From JBPRGH01 sp051418055 (lineage in GTDB: Bacteria; Bacteroidota; Bacteroidia; Cytophagales; Cyclobacteriaceae): a stretch of DNA of 64,000 nt. The translations under genes and the position numbers were made by a program. Positions 9,195-18,069 of the stretch are shown here, piece after piece. The notes beneath the pieces are model-generated. The model was not told the DNA's origin. It ran no database searches and saw only the letters and a list, made by a program, of their open reading frames with translations. Position 1 is the first letter of the stretch. Each line of letters begins with the position of its first letter. The stretch is taken from the NCBI GenBank assembly GCA_051418055.1, contig JBPRGH010000041.1:124001-188000 (forward strand), in the 5' to 3' direction.

Positions 9195-10605
9195 TAATCT
9201 GAGTCGTCGTTTCTCTATGATTTTTTGATAATCCTTGTAATATTCTTTCATGACGTTTTCTTCCAAAGGTCATGTTTAATCCAAACCTCATGTCTATATT
9301 CTGTGCTTTTTGGGGCTTTAGGTAAGCCAACAAGTTATCAGTCGCAGTATAGATCTGAAAAAAGCCAAGATTTAAAGAAAAACCCAAACCTACGTTATTA
9401 TAACTATTATTCATAATTGAGTAGCTTAAAGCTGCATTAAATGTTCTTCCAAGCTTTAAATTGTAATTCATACTTAAAGCAGGATATAATTTTCCTTTTA
9501 TAAACCTACCATATGTAAGGATACCTGCAGTATGTTTATCACCAAGTTTATATTCTCCTCCGGCATAAAACTTTGGCGACAGGTCTTCTGAATAAGCCAT
9601 CGATGTTTCTATTGGATTAAATTCATTATTCATACTGTCAAGTAAAGCCTGAGAAGGGTCTTCATTATTTCTGAGGTCTACCCCTTCAAAAGTATAAACG
9701 GCATCATCAATTTCATAGCGTTTTATGGCAGACTGCCATCGTATGTATCCCAAATCAATTACAGAACCATATAATTTTATATTTTCCGAAACTAAAAAAC
9801 TGGCTCCAACATCCAGCCCATATCCCCGGTTATTATTGTTATTGAGATAATCACTAAAAGGGTCACCACTTTCAGTTGAAGTTGAATCATAATCTTCAGG
9901 AAACAGGTCAATATTCATGGCCGTTAAACCTGCTGTTTTAAAAACAGCATCATTAAGTTTTACGGAAATAGCATAAGTTTCCGGATCTGTATAAATACTA
10001 CCTGTTAATCCTTTATCCAGAGAAGAATGATATATTCCCTGGAGGTATTTAAACCTAACTCCCCAATTTAATCTGTCATTCAGCATCGATCTGCCGTATC
10101 CAATGCCATATTCTATATATCCGGAAGTTTGAAAGAGCAAATCATCAAATTCTACTTCCACACCTAAATTACTACCGCCATTACCTTCAATAAAATAATT
10201 CATTAAGGATCCGGGGTAGCTGAAATCCAGTTGATGTTTAACTGATACATTAAAAGAAATGTAATTTTTCTTTGCCCAAAAGCCCAGGTAAAGCGGATCA
10301 ACCTGGGCATTTGTTCTTAGGCTATTATGATCATGAAGATTTTGCTGAAAAAGATTAATGTCAGGGACAAGTGCATTAGTATCATTTCTGTAAAAGGCCT
10401 CATCAATGGAAAATGAATTGGAAGCACCAAGGTACATATTGGATATACCCGGAAAACCAACTATTATTTGTCCGTTTGGAAGCAATCCCGGGTTTAGCTG
10501 ATTAGCCTGCGGTACCGTCTCATGTAATTGAAACAAGGTCAGGTTGTACTGCCCTTTGCTGATGACAGGTAATAATATGCATATGATCAGGAGGTATCTT
10601 TTCAT
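9181..10605 (-). CDS. DUF5723 family outer-membrane beta-barrel protein
   Basis: 474 residues with a signal peptide ending near VISKGQ. The N-terminus of the mature protein (QLHETVPQANQLNPGLLPNG) is typical of the Bacteroidota DUF5723 family, distantly related to PorV/FadL-like barrels. Many short amphipathic strands ending on aromatics follow. It probably forms an outer-membrane barrel; the function is unknown. Its start is directly after the stop of the upstream lipoprotein gene, and its end overlaps the phosphodiesterase gene by 14 bp, so the three should be one transcript. Confidence 0.8.
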   Translation of the reverse strand: MKRYLLIICILLPVISKGQYNLTLFQLHETVPQANQLNPGLLPNGQIIVGFPGISNMYLGASNSFSIDEAFYRNDTNALVPDINLFQQNLHDHNSLRTNAQVDPLYLGFWAKKNYISFNVSVKHQLDFSYPGSLMNYFIEGNGGSNLGVEVEFDDLLFQTSGYIEYGIGYGRSMLNDRLNWGVRFKYLQGIYHSSLDKGLTGSIYTDPETYAISVKLNDAVFKTAGLTAMNIDLFPEDYDSTSTESGDPFSDYLNNNNNRGYGLDVGASFLVSENIKLYGSVIDLGYIRWQSAIKRYEIDDAVYTFEGVDLRNNEDPSQALLDSMNNEFNPIETSMAYSEDLSPKFYAGGEYKLGDKHTAGILTYGRFIKGKLYPALSMNYNLKLGRTFNAALSYSIMNNSYNNVGLGFSLNLGFFQIYTATDNLLAYLKPQKAQNIDMRFGLNMTFGRKRHERILQGLSKNHRETTTQINETN

Positions 10606-12192
10606 CTATAGCTCCAGCCCGGTTTCAATGCCTAAATTTATTTTAATTTTATAGTTAGAGAGCAGCTTAACTGTCTCCCCACCGACAGCATCTGTAGTAT
10701 TTAATTCTACATCTAATTTTACTTCGGTAGCTTTTTCAATAAGCCTCAGATCATCTGAGGTTAGCAAAAAATCGGTTGTTGTTGAGGATGGGGAGGTTAC
10801 AAAGCCATTTTCATCAACAGGGGCTCCATCAAAAAGAGGGTTTTCAAAATTTCCCTCAGGAGTGATAGTTAATAAATTATCTGAGGAGTCGTTGCGGAAA
10901 GTAACCTCTGCTTTACCTTCAAGAGGGAAACCATTAACAATATTTATTCTTAACAAGGCTTCTTTAAAATCACTAAGGTCACCTGAGCTAAAGGTGAATA
11001 TAAAATCATTTCCAAGGTTGGCTATACGGAGATCTAAAGGCACCTCAGCTGCTAAAACAATATCAATCCTGCTGGTATCAAGTACAAAATTCTCTGTTTC
11101 GCCTGCAGGGTTAGTTGTAGCATCTATTGGAATATTTAAAGCCGTAGGCAATGTAGAAATTAATTCATTAAAATTTGAATTTGTTTTATCTATACTTACA
11201 ACAGTTAACTGCGGATCTCCAATTTGAGAATAATCCGGCGCATTTACTTTTGGTGGATTGGAAACAATCGGGCCATTTAAATATAAGCGACCATCCTGAG
11301 GGTCTTCAGCATTAACACGATTCATATCAACTGCAACAGGAATACCGAAGCTGTTTTTTAAAGTAAAAACCAGGCGGGGATCATCAAAATATATTTCTCC
11401 AAAATTGAATTCATTAAAGATATCGAATGTAAACCGCTCATCATCAAGAAGGAGAGTCCGTGTACCCACATTGCCGTAAAAAGCCTGAAATGAAAAGTCC
11501 TGTAACTGAATGGAAACGGAAAGCTGATCGGTTGAAGAAACAGGGGCACCATAAGTAGTTATGTCCAGCTTAATATCTACAAGAAGATCATCCTTAGAAA
11601 GATCAATTTTTAAATTTTTCAGAGTATCGCTTAACTGAGTTGTTACATTCGCACTTCCGAAATTATCAAGGTTTAGAATAAAGCTGTAGGAGGTGTTTTT
11701 TACATGGAGGTTTCGAAAAGTGATCTCTGCATTAACCTCCGCTTTTATAGTTGATGTTACTGAAGTATTAAGAACTGCGCTTTTAAAGAAAACAGAATCA
11801 ACACCGACATTTTCTCCCGGATTATAATAAAAAGATAAATTTTTGGTGGTTGTAAAATTTACGCCCGATGCAATTACAGGGTCAGGCAGGGGTGGAGGAA
11901 TATTTATATTATAGGTTTCAGAATAATTCTGATCTACAAGACCGATAAAACTTGAGGCAGACTCAGAGAAAAGTTCTCTTTCATAAACAAGTGTAACGAA
12001 ATTATCCTGGTCTTCCTGGACCTCTATCAGAGAATCAGCGGCATTAAGCAATTCTTTAATAGAATACTCTGCATAGCCGATAGGAATGGCCACATTTGGA
12101 GACCATTTAGGGTCGGTAATTCCTTCAATATCAAAGAAATAATCAGAATCACAACCAAAAAGAACAACGCAAAAAATAGAAAAACGCTTCAT
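10606..12192 (-). CDS. large surface lipoprotein of unknown function
   Basis: 528 residues. The short N-terminus MKRFSIFCVVLFGCDSD has a lipobox (LFGC), so the protein is probably lipidated, with acidic residues right after the cysteine (CDSD), a pattern linked to outer-surface export in Bacteroidota. The mature part starts IEGITDPKWSPNVAIPIGYA and is rich in beta-strand-like segments with alternating hydrophobic residues and D/N turns. I do not recognise the domain. It is the first gene of the operon with DUF5723 and the exported phosphodiesterase; no gene lies between it and the divergent ribE. Confidence 0.65.
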   Translation of the reverse strand: MKRFSIFCVVLFGCDSDYFFDIEGITDPKWSPNVAIPIGYAEYSIKELLNAADSLIEVQEDQDNFVTLVYERELFSESASSFIGLVDQNYSETYNINIPPPLPDPVIASGVNFTTTKNLSFYYNPGENVGVDSVFFKSAVLNTSVTSTIKAEVNAEITFRNLHVKNTSYSFILNLDNFGSANVTTQLSDTLKNLKIDLSKDDLLVDIKLDITTYGAPVSSTDQLSVSIQLQDFSFQAFYGNVGTRTLLLDDERFTFDIFNEFNFGEIYFDDPRLVFTLKNSFGIPVAVDMNRVNAEDPQDGRLYLNGPIVSNPPKVNAPDYSQIGDPQLTVVSIDKTNSNFNELISTLPTALNIPIDATTNPAGETENFVLDTSRIDIVLAAEVPLDLRIANLGNDFIFTFSSGDLSDFKEALLRINIVNGFPLEGKAEVTFRNDSSDNLLTITPEGNFENPLFDGAPVDENGFVTSPSSTTTDFLLTSDDLRLIEKATEVKLDVELNTTDAVGGETVKLLSNYKIKINLGIETGLEL

Positions 12193-12423
12193 TTCAGATC
12201 AGTAGTTTACAAAACTAACAGAATGAAGCGTTTAATAAAATATTATTCCAACTTAATGTTGATAAATTAATATGTAATATCTGTTTGATGTAATATTATT
12301 TTCTTTTCTCTACGCTTACAATAGCTACTATAATGATAATCATTCAGCTTATTGGAAATGGGTTAGTTAAATTTTGAAGGTTATTTATAACCACACCAGC
12401 TGGGTTTCAGTATCTTTACAAAT

Positions 12424-13020
12424 ATGTTTACAGGGATAGTAGAATCATTAGGCAAAGTATATAAAATTGAGACGGACGGCTCTAACAAGCATTTTTGGAT
12501 ATCTTCTTTATTCACCAATGAACTTAAAATTGATCAAAGCGTAGCTCATAACGGAGTTTGTCTCACTGTTGTAGAGATTGAATCGGATAAATATAAAGTT
12601 ACAGCTATAGATGAAACATTAAAGCGCTCAAGCCTTGGGAAGCTTAAACCTGGAGATAAAATCAACCTGGAGCGTTGTATGAAAGCTGATAGCAGGCTGG
12701 ACGGTCACATCGTGCAGGGACATGTTGATACAGTTGCAGAAGTGACTGAGATAACTGAAAAGGAGGGGAGCTGGTTATTCACATTTCGCTATAAACCGGA
12801 ACATGCAGGGCATATACTGGTAGAGAAAGGTTCTGTAACTGTAAATGGGACAAGCCTCACTTGTTTTGATATTTCACAAGATAAATTTACAGTTGCTATC
12901 ATTCCTTTTACTTTTGAGCAAACAAATTTTCATCAATTAAAAATCGGTGATCCTGTAAATATAGAATTTGATATTATTGGAAAATATGTGCAGAGAATGC
13001 TTAATCCGTATCAAAAGTAG
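12424..13020 (+). CDS. ribE: riboflavin synthase alpha subunit
   Basis: 198 residues. Catalyses dismutation of two 6,7-dimethyl-8-ribityllumazines to riboflavin, in the cytoplasm. The N-terminal MFTGIVESLG is the family hallmark, and the two homologous lumazine-binding domains are seen: first half with VAHNGVCLTV, second half with VTVNGTSLTC, joined at the HIVQGHVDT segment. Length is normal. The 231-bp upstream region has no recognisable FMN riboswitch. The 3' end overlaps the convergent PAP2 gene by 10 bp. Confidence 0.95.
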   Translation: MFTGIVESLGKVYKIETDGSNKHFWISSLFTNELKIDQSVAHNGVCLTVVEIESDKYKVTAIDETLKRSSLGKLKPGDKINLERCMKADSRLDGHIVQGHVDTVAEVTEITEKEGSWLFTFRYKPEHAGHILVEKGSVTVNGTSLTCFDISQDKFTVAIIPFTFEQTNFHQLKIGDPVNIEFDIIGKYVQRMLNPYQK

Positions 13021-13598
13021 TGCTGATATGCTGCAGGGATTTTTTTCTCAAAGACCTTCCTGGCTGCCATAAAAAACAGCCACCCAAAAAAGGTTCCAAT
13101 CACAGCCCCTATCAGGATATCGCCGGGGTAATGAACTCCAAGGTAAATCCGGCTATAGCTCACCAAAGCTGCCCAGATAAACAACCAAATGCTTAATTTC
13201 CACCGACTACGCCACAATAGGAAAAAAAATGTAGCCATTGCAAAAGTATTGGCTGCGTGTGAAGAGGCGAAACCATACCGGCCTCCCCGATAATTCTTTA
13301 CAATATGTACTTTCTCCATTATCGTTTCATCTCTCGAGGGGCGGTAACGCTCAAAGGTTGGCTTCATTATTCCTGATGTAACAAAATCGGAAGCCCCGAT
13401 AGCCATAACAGCACAAAGTATTATGATCCAGCTGTATTTTTTAAATTGCCATATTACCCCAAGAATTAATGCCGCATAAAATGGGAACCAAACCTCTTTT
13501 TCCGAAAGGAAATACATAATTTCATCCCAAAATGGACTATTATGTCTGTTAAAGAAGAAAAATAGTTCTCTATCCAGCTGGCTCAAAGTTTCTATCAT
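13011..13598 (-). CDS. PAP2-family membrane phosphatase
   Basis: 195 residues with about five membrane segments. The three PAP2 phosphatase motifs are present: K-P-T-F-E-R-Y-R-P, then ASSHAAN (histidine of motif 2), and SRIYLGVHYPGD. Such enzymes dephosphorylate lipid phosphates such as undecaprenyl pyrophosphate or phosphatidylglycerol phosphate at the inner membrane. It overlaps hemF by 4 bp (downstream of it, same strand) and ribE convergently by 10 bp. Substrate unknown. Confidence 0.88.
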   Translation of the reverse strand: MIETLSQLDRELFFFFNRHNSPFWDEIMYFLSEKEVWFPFYAALILGVIWQFKKYSWIIILCAVMAIGASDFVTSGIMKPTFERYRPSRDETIMEKVHIVKNYRGGRYGFASSHAANTFAMATFFFLLWRSRWKLSIWLFIWAALVSYSRIYLGVHYPGDILIGAVIGTFFGWLFFMAARKVFEKKIPAAYQHYF

Positions 13599-14494
13599 TT
13601 GTTGATCCAGTCTATTCCTTTCTTAAGTTTCGATAAAGTAATTTCTTCAGCAGAACCAGTTTTTGGGGTATAATCATATTTCCAGGTTGCCATAGGTGGC
13701 AAGCTCATTAATATGGATTCGGTACGACCGCCGGTGTCAAGGCCAAATTTAGTTCCTTTATCCCAGACCAGATTGAATTCCACATATCTTCCGCGTCGTA
13801 AAAATTGCCACTCTTTTTCTTCTTCAGTAAAAGCTGGATTGTGATTAAGCTTCATTAGATGTGTATATATAGGAGCGAACGCTTCACCTACATCTTTTAC
13901 AAATTCAAATAGAGATATTTTATCCCCTTCTTTTTCACCTAACCTGTCAAAGAAAATGCCCCCTACGCCGCGTGTTTCTTCACGATGCTTCAGGTAAAAA
14001 TAATCGTCTGCCCAGGTTTTAAATTTGTTGTAGTAGTTTGTATGGTGCTTATCACACACATTTTTTAGCTGCCGATGGAACCATCTGGCTTCCTCATCAA
14101 TGATATAATGAGGTGTAAGGTCTATTCCTCCTCCAAACCACCATACACCGTTTGACATTTCGAAATACCGGACATTCATATGGATGATTGGCACAAGTGG
14201 ATTCTTTGGGTGCTGGACAATTGAAACTCCTGTGGCATAGAATTCTGCTTGAGGCAATCCAAGAGCATTCAATATATTGGTAGGTGTAGGTCCGAAAACG
14301 GCTGAAAAATTTACACCTCCTTTTTCAATAATTTTACCATCTTCAAGTACTCTTGAATCACCTCCTCCGCCTCCGGGCCTTTCCCATATATCAGAGATAA
14401 ATTTTCCTTTGCCATCAGTATTCTCAAGCTCTTTACAGATATTCGCCTGTAGAGATTTAAAATATTCCGCTATATCTTCTTTTGATAATGCCAT
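13595..14494 (-). CDS. hemF: oxygen-dependent coproporphyrinogen III oxidase
   Basis: 299 residues. HemF converts coproporphyrinogen III to protoporphyrinogen IX with O2, a late heme step in the cytoplasm. Typical segments are present: an N-terminal GGGGDSRVL, NPLVPIIHMNVRYFE, WWFGGGIDLTPHY with the conserved histidine, GGIFFDRL, and RRGRYVEFNLVWDKGTKFGL near the C-terminus. Length is normal. Presence of this form suggests aerobic heme synthesis. A five-unit 7-bp repeat lies just upstream of RidA, immediately beyond the hemF start. Confidence 0.95.
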   Translation of the reverse strand: MALSKEDIAEYFKSLQANICKELENTDGKGKFISDIWERPGGGGGDSRVLEDGKIIEKGGVNFSAVFGPTPTNILNALGLPQAEFYATGVSIVQHPKNPLVPIIHMNVRYFEMSNGVWWFGGGIDLTPHYIIDEEARWFHRQLKNVCDKHHTNYYNKFKTWADDYFYLKHREETRGVGGIFFDRLGEKEGDKISLFEFVKDVGEAFAPIYTHLMKLNHNPAFTEEEKEWQFLRRGRYVEFNLVWDKGTKFGLDTGGRTESILMSLPPMATWKYDYTPKTGSAEEITLSKLKKGIDWINK

Positions 14495-14523
14495 GGTACA
14501 AAAGTAAGAGGAAATATTATATA

Positions 14524-14558
14524 GATATAAGATATAAGTTATGAGGTATGAGAAAATT
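14524..14558. repeat. tandem 7-bp repeat (GATATAA type), 5 units
   Basis: Five consecutive heptamers close to GATATAA/GRTATGA fill the gap between the hemF start and the RidA stop, in strict 7-bp phase. A near-identical heptamer run (AGATATG type) occurs at 54626-54667. It belongs to the group of 7-bp-period intergenic repeats in this window. Confidence 0.6.
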
Positions 14559-14559
14559 A

Positions 14560-15078
14560 CTACTCTACCTCAACGATCATTTCTATTTCTACCGGGATAT
14601 CGCTGGGAAGAGATGCCATTCCTACCGCAGCACGGGCATGTTTTCCTTTTTTACCAAAAACTTCTGTTAATAAATCAGAGCAGCCATTTATTACCTTTGG
14701 CTGATCTGTAAAATCGGGAGAACTACTTACCATTCCTGTCACCTTAACTATTCTCTTAACCCTGCTCCAGTCGCCATTTATAGCATGCTTTAATGTTGAG
14801 AGCAAGCAAACACCGGTTAATCTCGCTGCAGCATAACCTTCTTCAATGGTAAGATCATTACCAAGCTTACCTCTTTTAAATTCACCTCCGCAGGGGCCAT
14901 GTCCTGAAAGAAAGATCAGGTTTCCGGTATGTACATATTTAGTATAATTAGCTACAGGTTCACTCATTTCCGGAAGTTTGATATTAAGTTCCTGAAGTTT
15001 ATTTTCAATCTCTTCGGTAGATTGAGCATGTGCTGTCAATATGCATAGAGAAAAGATTAATGATACCAATGATCTCAT
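14560..15078 (-). CDS. exported RidA/YjgF-family protein
   Basis: 172 residues: a signal peptide (MRSLVSLIFSLCILTAHAQ) followed by a complete RidA domain. RidA enzymes hydrolyse reactive enamine/imine intermediates. Family elements include NLIFLSGHGP, LTIEEGYAAARLTG, VKVTGMV, and the C-terminal ARAAVGMASLPSDIPVEIEM with the substrate-binding arginine. The signal peptide would place it in the periplasm, unlike classical cytoplasmic RidA; the role there is unknown. It lies alone between hemF and the divergent TetR gene. Confidence 0.85.
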   Translation of the reverse strand: MRSLVSLIFSLCILTAHAQSTEEIENKLQELNIKLPEMSEPVANYTKYVHTGNLIFLSGHGPCGGEFKRGKLGNDLTIEEGYAAARLTGVCLLSTLKHAINGDWSRVKRIVKVTGMVSSSPDFTDQPKVINGCSDLLTEVFGKKGKHARAAVGMASLPSDIPVEIEMIVEVE

Positions 15079-15228
15079 AACAGGATTATTTAATGTACTA
15101 CAATATAGATGTTTGAGTTTAATTCAAGAAACTGCCGTTAAAATTTTCTGAAAAAAGTTAGTTAAATAGGCAAAAAATTAATTTATAAAAAAAATTTAGG
15201 CTAAGCATAAGAAAAATTAATATAAATC

Positions 15229-15259
15229 TTGCGATCCGATAGCAATACTATTATATTTG
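15229..15259 (+). promoter_or_regulatory. Bacteroidota-type promoter for the TetR/SulP/carbonic anhydrase operon
   Basis: A -33 TTG at 15229-15231 and a -7 TATATTTG at 15252-15259 are separated by 20 bp, matching the TTG-N19/20-TAnnTTTG consensus of Bacteroidota primary sigma factor. It ends 18 bp before the TetR start. No clear operator palindrome was seen around it. Confidence 0.55.
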
Positions 15260-15277
15260 TTTTTATAAGCACTAATA

Positions 15278-15970
15278 ATGATAGGAACCCTTCCCAATGT
15301 AAACATTACGGTAAATGAAAAAATTTACCTGAAAAACCCTGATTCAAGCGAGTTAGGAAGGAGGATCATTGCGAAAGGTGTGGATATGATAGATGAGATG
15401 GGGATGGAGAATTTTACCTTTCGCAAACTGGCAAAGGAGATAAATTCAACAGAAGCATCTATCTACAGATATTTTGAAAGTAAGCATAGGTTGCTTCTAT
15501 ACCTCACTTCCTGGTATTGGGGCTGGATGGAATATCAATTGCTTTTTACATGGGCAAATGTTAAAACACCCCAGGAGAAGTTAAAGAAAGCTATTCTTTT
15601 ACTAACACAGGAAGTAAAAGAGGATGGAAATTTTTCTCATATTAATGAGGTGAAACTTCATCGGATCGTAATTTCCGAATCATCAAAAGCATATCTAACA
15701 AAAGAGGTTGATCAGGAAAATAAAGTAGGTGCATTTGCGGGATACAAGCAACTCGTAGGTCGCATCAGTGATGTAATACTACAAATTAATCCGGCATACA
15801 AATATCCGCATATGCTGATCTCTACAATGATAGAAGGGTCGCATCATCAGCGATTCTTTGCGGCACATCTGCCACGGTTGACAGATGTTATTGAAGGTGA
15901 GGATTCTATTACTGAATTCTATAATGAGATGATTTTTAAAGCAATAAATACATCAACAGAAGCGAAATGA
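15278..15970 (+). CDS. TetR/AcrR family transcriptional regulator
   Basis: 230 residues. The helix-turn-helix is near residues 25-75: LGRRIIAKGVDMIDEMGMEN, then FTFRKLAKEINSTEASIYRYF, the classical TetR pattern. The C-terminal ligand domain has no recognisable specificity. It overlaps the next small gene by 4 bp (ATGA) and heads an operon with the PPPE peptide, a SulP transporter and carbonic anhydrase, so it probably regulates that operon. The first 20 residues before the domain may be an extension; the ATG at 15278 fits the promoter spacing. Confidence 0.88.
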   Translation: MIGTLPNVNITVNEKIYLKNPDSSELGRRIIAKGVDMIDEMGMENFTFRKLAKEINSTEASIYRYFESKHRLLLYLTSWYWGWMEYQLLFTWANVKTPQEKLKKAILLLTQEVKEDGNFSHINEVKLHRIVISESSKAYLTKEVDQENKVGAFAGYKQLVGRISDVILQINPAYKYPHMLISTMIEGSHHQRFFAAHLPRLTDVIEGEDSITEFYNEMIFKAINTSTEAK

Positions 15971-16293
15971 GTATCAGCAAGATATTAAGAGGCTCAAAAT
16001 CATCTATTCAGGCATTATGCCTCACTCTATTGATATTATTCTTTGCAGGAGGTTCATTACCTCAGTACCATGATTTCCTGAATATTGATCCGGTTGAAAT
16101 GGTAGAAAATATTGAGTCGGAAACATCTTCTGAAAATAAAGAAAGTAATGAGAAAGAGATTGATAAATTTGTAGATCTGTTTTCTTTCCTTTCTTTTACT
16201 CATAAATATAAATTACCAGTCCTCAGTCAGGAGTATAAATTCCTTCCTGATCTTTATGCCAATAGAATAACTCCACCACCGGAGTCAGTTTAA
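15967..16293 (+). CDS. small membrane-anchored peptide ending in PPPESV
   Basis: 108 residues of unknown function. A basic N-terminus is followed by one hydrophobic helix (about 15-30), then an acidic Glu/Ser/Asn linker (about 40-60), and a C-terminus ending in T-P-P-P-E-S-V. Its design matches the peptide at 7923-8237, and both sit directly upstream of a SulP gene. It overlaps the TetR stop by 4 bp, indicating translational coupling, and precedes SulP by 114 bp. A partner or processed peptide for the transporter is possible but unproven. Confidence 0.65.
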   Translation: MSISKILRGSKSSIQALCLTLLILFFAGGSLPQYHDFLNIDPVEMVENIESETSSENKESNEKEIDKFVDLFSFLSFTHKYKLPVLSQEYKFLPDLYANRITPPPESV

Positions 16294-16407
16294 TACATGT
16301 AATTCAAATATGCCAGTTAGGCATAAATCACTTTATATATTTCATTAAATAATTAGAAGCCCAAAAGGATTCTATAAGTATTATTTCCACATTAAATTTT
16401 TATTACA

Positions 16408-18033
16408 ATGACTAAGAAAAATAAAGAAGGCTTCTTTGCCAACTTTAAATATGACCTATCAGCTAGTATAGTTGTATTTCTTGTGGCTGTACCATTATGT
16501 CTTGGTATAGCCCTGGCTTCGGGAGCACCTCTTTTCGCAGGTATAATTGCGGGAATTGTAGGTGGTATAGTAGTGTCCCTGCTTAGTGGTTCACCTCTGG
16601 GTGTTAGTGGTCCTGCTGCAGGGCTTGCAGTTATAGTACTTTCTGCAATTCAGGAATTGGGTGCATTTGAGATATTTCTTTTTGCTGTAGTTGTGGCAGG
16701 TGTCATTCAGTTGATCCTTGGTATAATGAAAGCAGGGGTTATTGGGTATTACTTTCCTTCATCAGTTATAAAAGGGATGCTTTCAGGTATTGGTATAATT
16801 ATCATTCTTAAGCAGATTCCTCATGCCCTTGGATATAATAAAAATCCTGAAGGAGATTTTGCTTTTTTACAAAGAGATGGGCAGAATACATTCAGCGAAC
16901 TGGCTTATATGATTGATTTTATTACTCCGGGTGCAGTAATTATTGCGATGGTTTCAATGTTTGTCTTGATCCTTTGGGAGCGTCCTTTTATGAAAAAGAT
17001 CCCTGCTTTTAAAATAATCCAGGGGCCGTTGGTGACGGTGCTTTTAGGTATTGGGCTTACACTTCTATTTAATAATTTGGGGGTTTTTACTTTACAGCCA
17101 GACCAGATAGTAAATATACCTGTAGCAGATTCATTTGTTGGATTCTTTAGCCAGTTTACTTTCCCTGATTTCAATCAGTGGAATAACCCGCAAGTATATA
17201 TTGTAGCTGTAACTTTGGCCGTTGTTGCCAGTTTAGAGACATTACTCTGTGTTGAAGCTACGGATAAACTTGATCCGCAAAAGAGGGTTACACCTACAAA
17301 CCGAGAGCTTATTGCTCAGGGTACTGGTAATATGGTTTCAGGGATGATTGGCGGATTACCAATTACCCAGGTAATTGTACGAAGCTCTGCTAATATTCAA
17401 TCAGGTGGAAAAACAAAGGCTTCGGCGTTTTTTCATGGTGTATTGTTGCTTATATGTGTCATGGCTATACCTAATATACTTAACCTGATTCCTTTAGCGA
17501 GTTTGGCAGCTATATTATTCATGGTTGGTTATAAATTAGCGAAGCCTGCTGTCTTTAAGCAAGTATTTGCACAGGGCAAAGAACAATTCATCCCTTTTGT
17601 GGTAACTATACTGGGTATTGTCTTTACTGATCTGTTGATAGGAATTGCTTTAGGTATGGTGGTGGCAATAATGTATATTCTTTGGAATAACTATAAAACA
17701 CCATATCACTTTGATCCGAAAAAATATGTTAAGGGTCAGCCAATAACTATTGAGCTTTCTGAAGATGTGAGCTTCCTGAATAAAGCCAGTATTCTCAGTA
17801 CTTTAAATAAACTTCCGGATAACTCCAAAGTAATAATTGACAGATCTACGGCTAAAACTGTACATCCGGATATAATAGAGATCATTGAAGATTTCCGAGA
17901 GAATGCAAAAACGAGGGGTATTGATGTTGAGCTGATTGGTATATCTCCTGAGAAAGAGAACCCGATGGCACAATTCGACAATATTGTATTGGATAAGCCA
18001 AAGACTAAGAAAAAATTAGATCTTGTTAACTAA
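16408..18033 (+). CDS. SulP family anion (probable bicarbonate) transporter
   Basis: 541 residues, closely similar to the SulP at 6247-7848. The membrane domain covers about residues 1-425, with AVPLCLGIALASGAP near residue 28 and the VSGPAAGLAVIVLSA signature. The C-terminal STAS-like domain (about 440-520) has SEDVSFLNKA and VIIDRS. It lies between the small PPPE peptide gene and a beta-carbonic anhydrase gene (36 bp downstream), which favours bicarbonate as substrate, as in BicA-type SulP (inference). Sulfate cannot be excluded. Confidence 0.92.
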   Translation: MTKKNKEGFFANFKYDLSASIVVFLVAVPLCLGIALASGAPLFAGIIAGIVGGIVVSLLSGSPLGVSGPAAGLAVIVLSAIQELGAFEIFLFAVVVAGVIQLILGIMKAGVIGYYFPSSVIKGMLSGIGIIIILKQIPHALGYNKNPEGDFAFLQRDGQNTFSELAYMIDFITPGAVIIAMVSMFVLILWERPFMKKIPAFKIIQGPLVTVLLGIGLTLLFNNLGVFTLQPDQIVNIPVADSFVGFFSQFTFPDFNQWNNPQVYIVAVTLAVVASLETLLCVEATDKLDPQKRVTPTNRELIAQGTGNMVSGMIGGLPITQVIVRSSANIQSGGKTKASAFFHGVLLLICVMAIPNILNLIPLASLAAILFMVGYKLAKPAVFKQVFAQGKEQFIPFVVTILGIVFTDLLIGIALGMVVAIMYILWNNYKTPYHFDPKKYVKGQPITIELSEDVSFLNKASILSTLNKLPDNSKVIIDRSTAKTVHPDIIEIIEDFRENAKTRGIDVELIGISPEKENPMAQFDNIVLDKPKTKKKLDLVN

Positions 18034-18069
18034 AAAATTTATTAAAAATAAAGCGTAAAATATTTAACT

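Noticed and set aside
12193..12423. FMN riboswitch upstream of ribE
   Set aside because: None of the conserved FMN-element segments could be seen in this gap.
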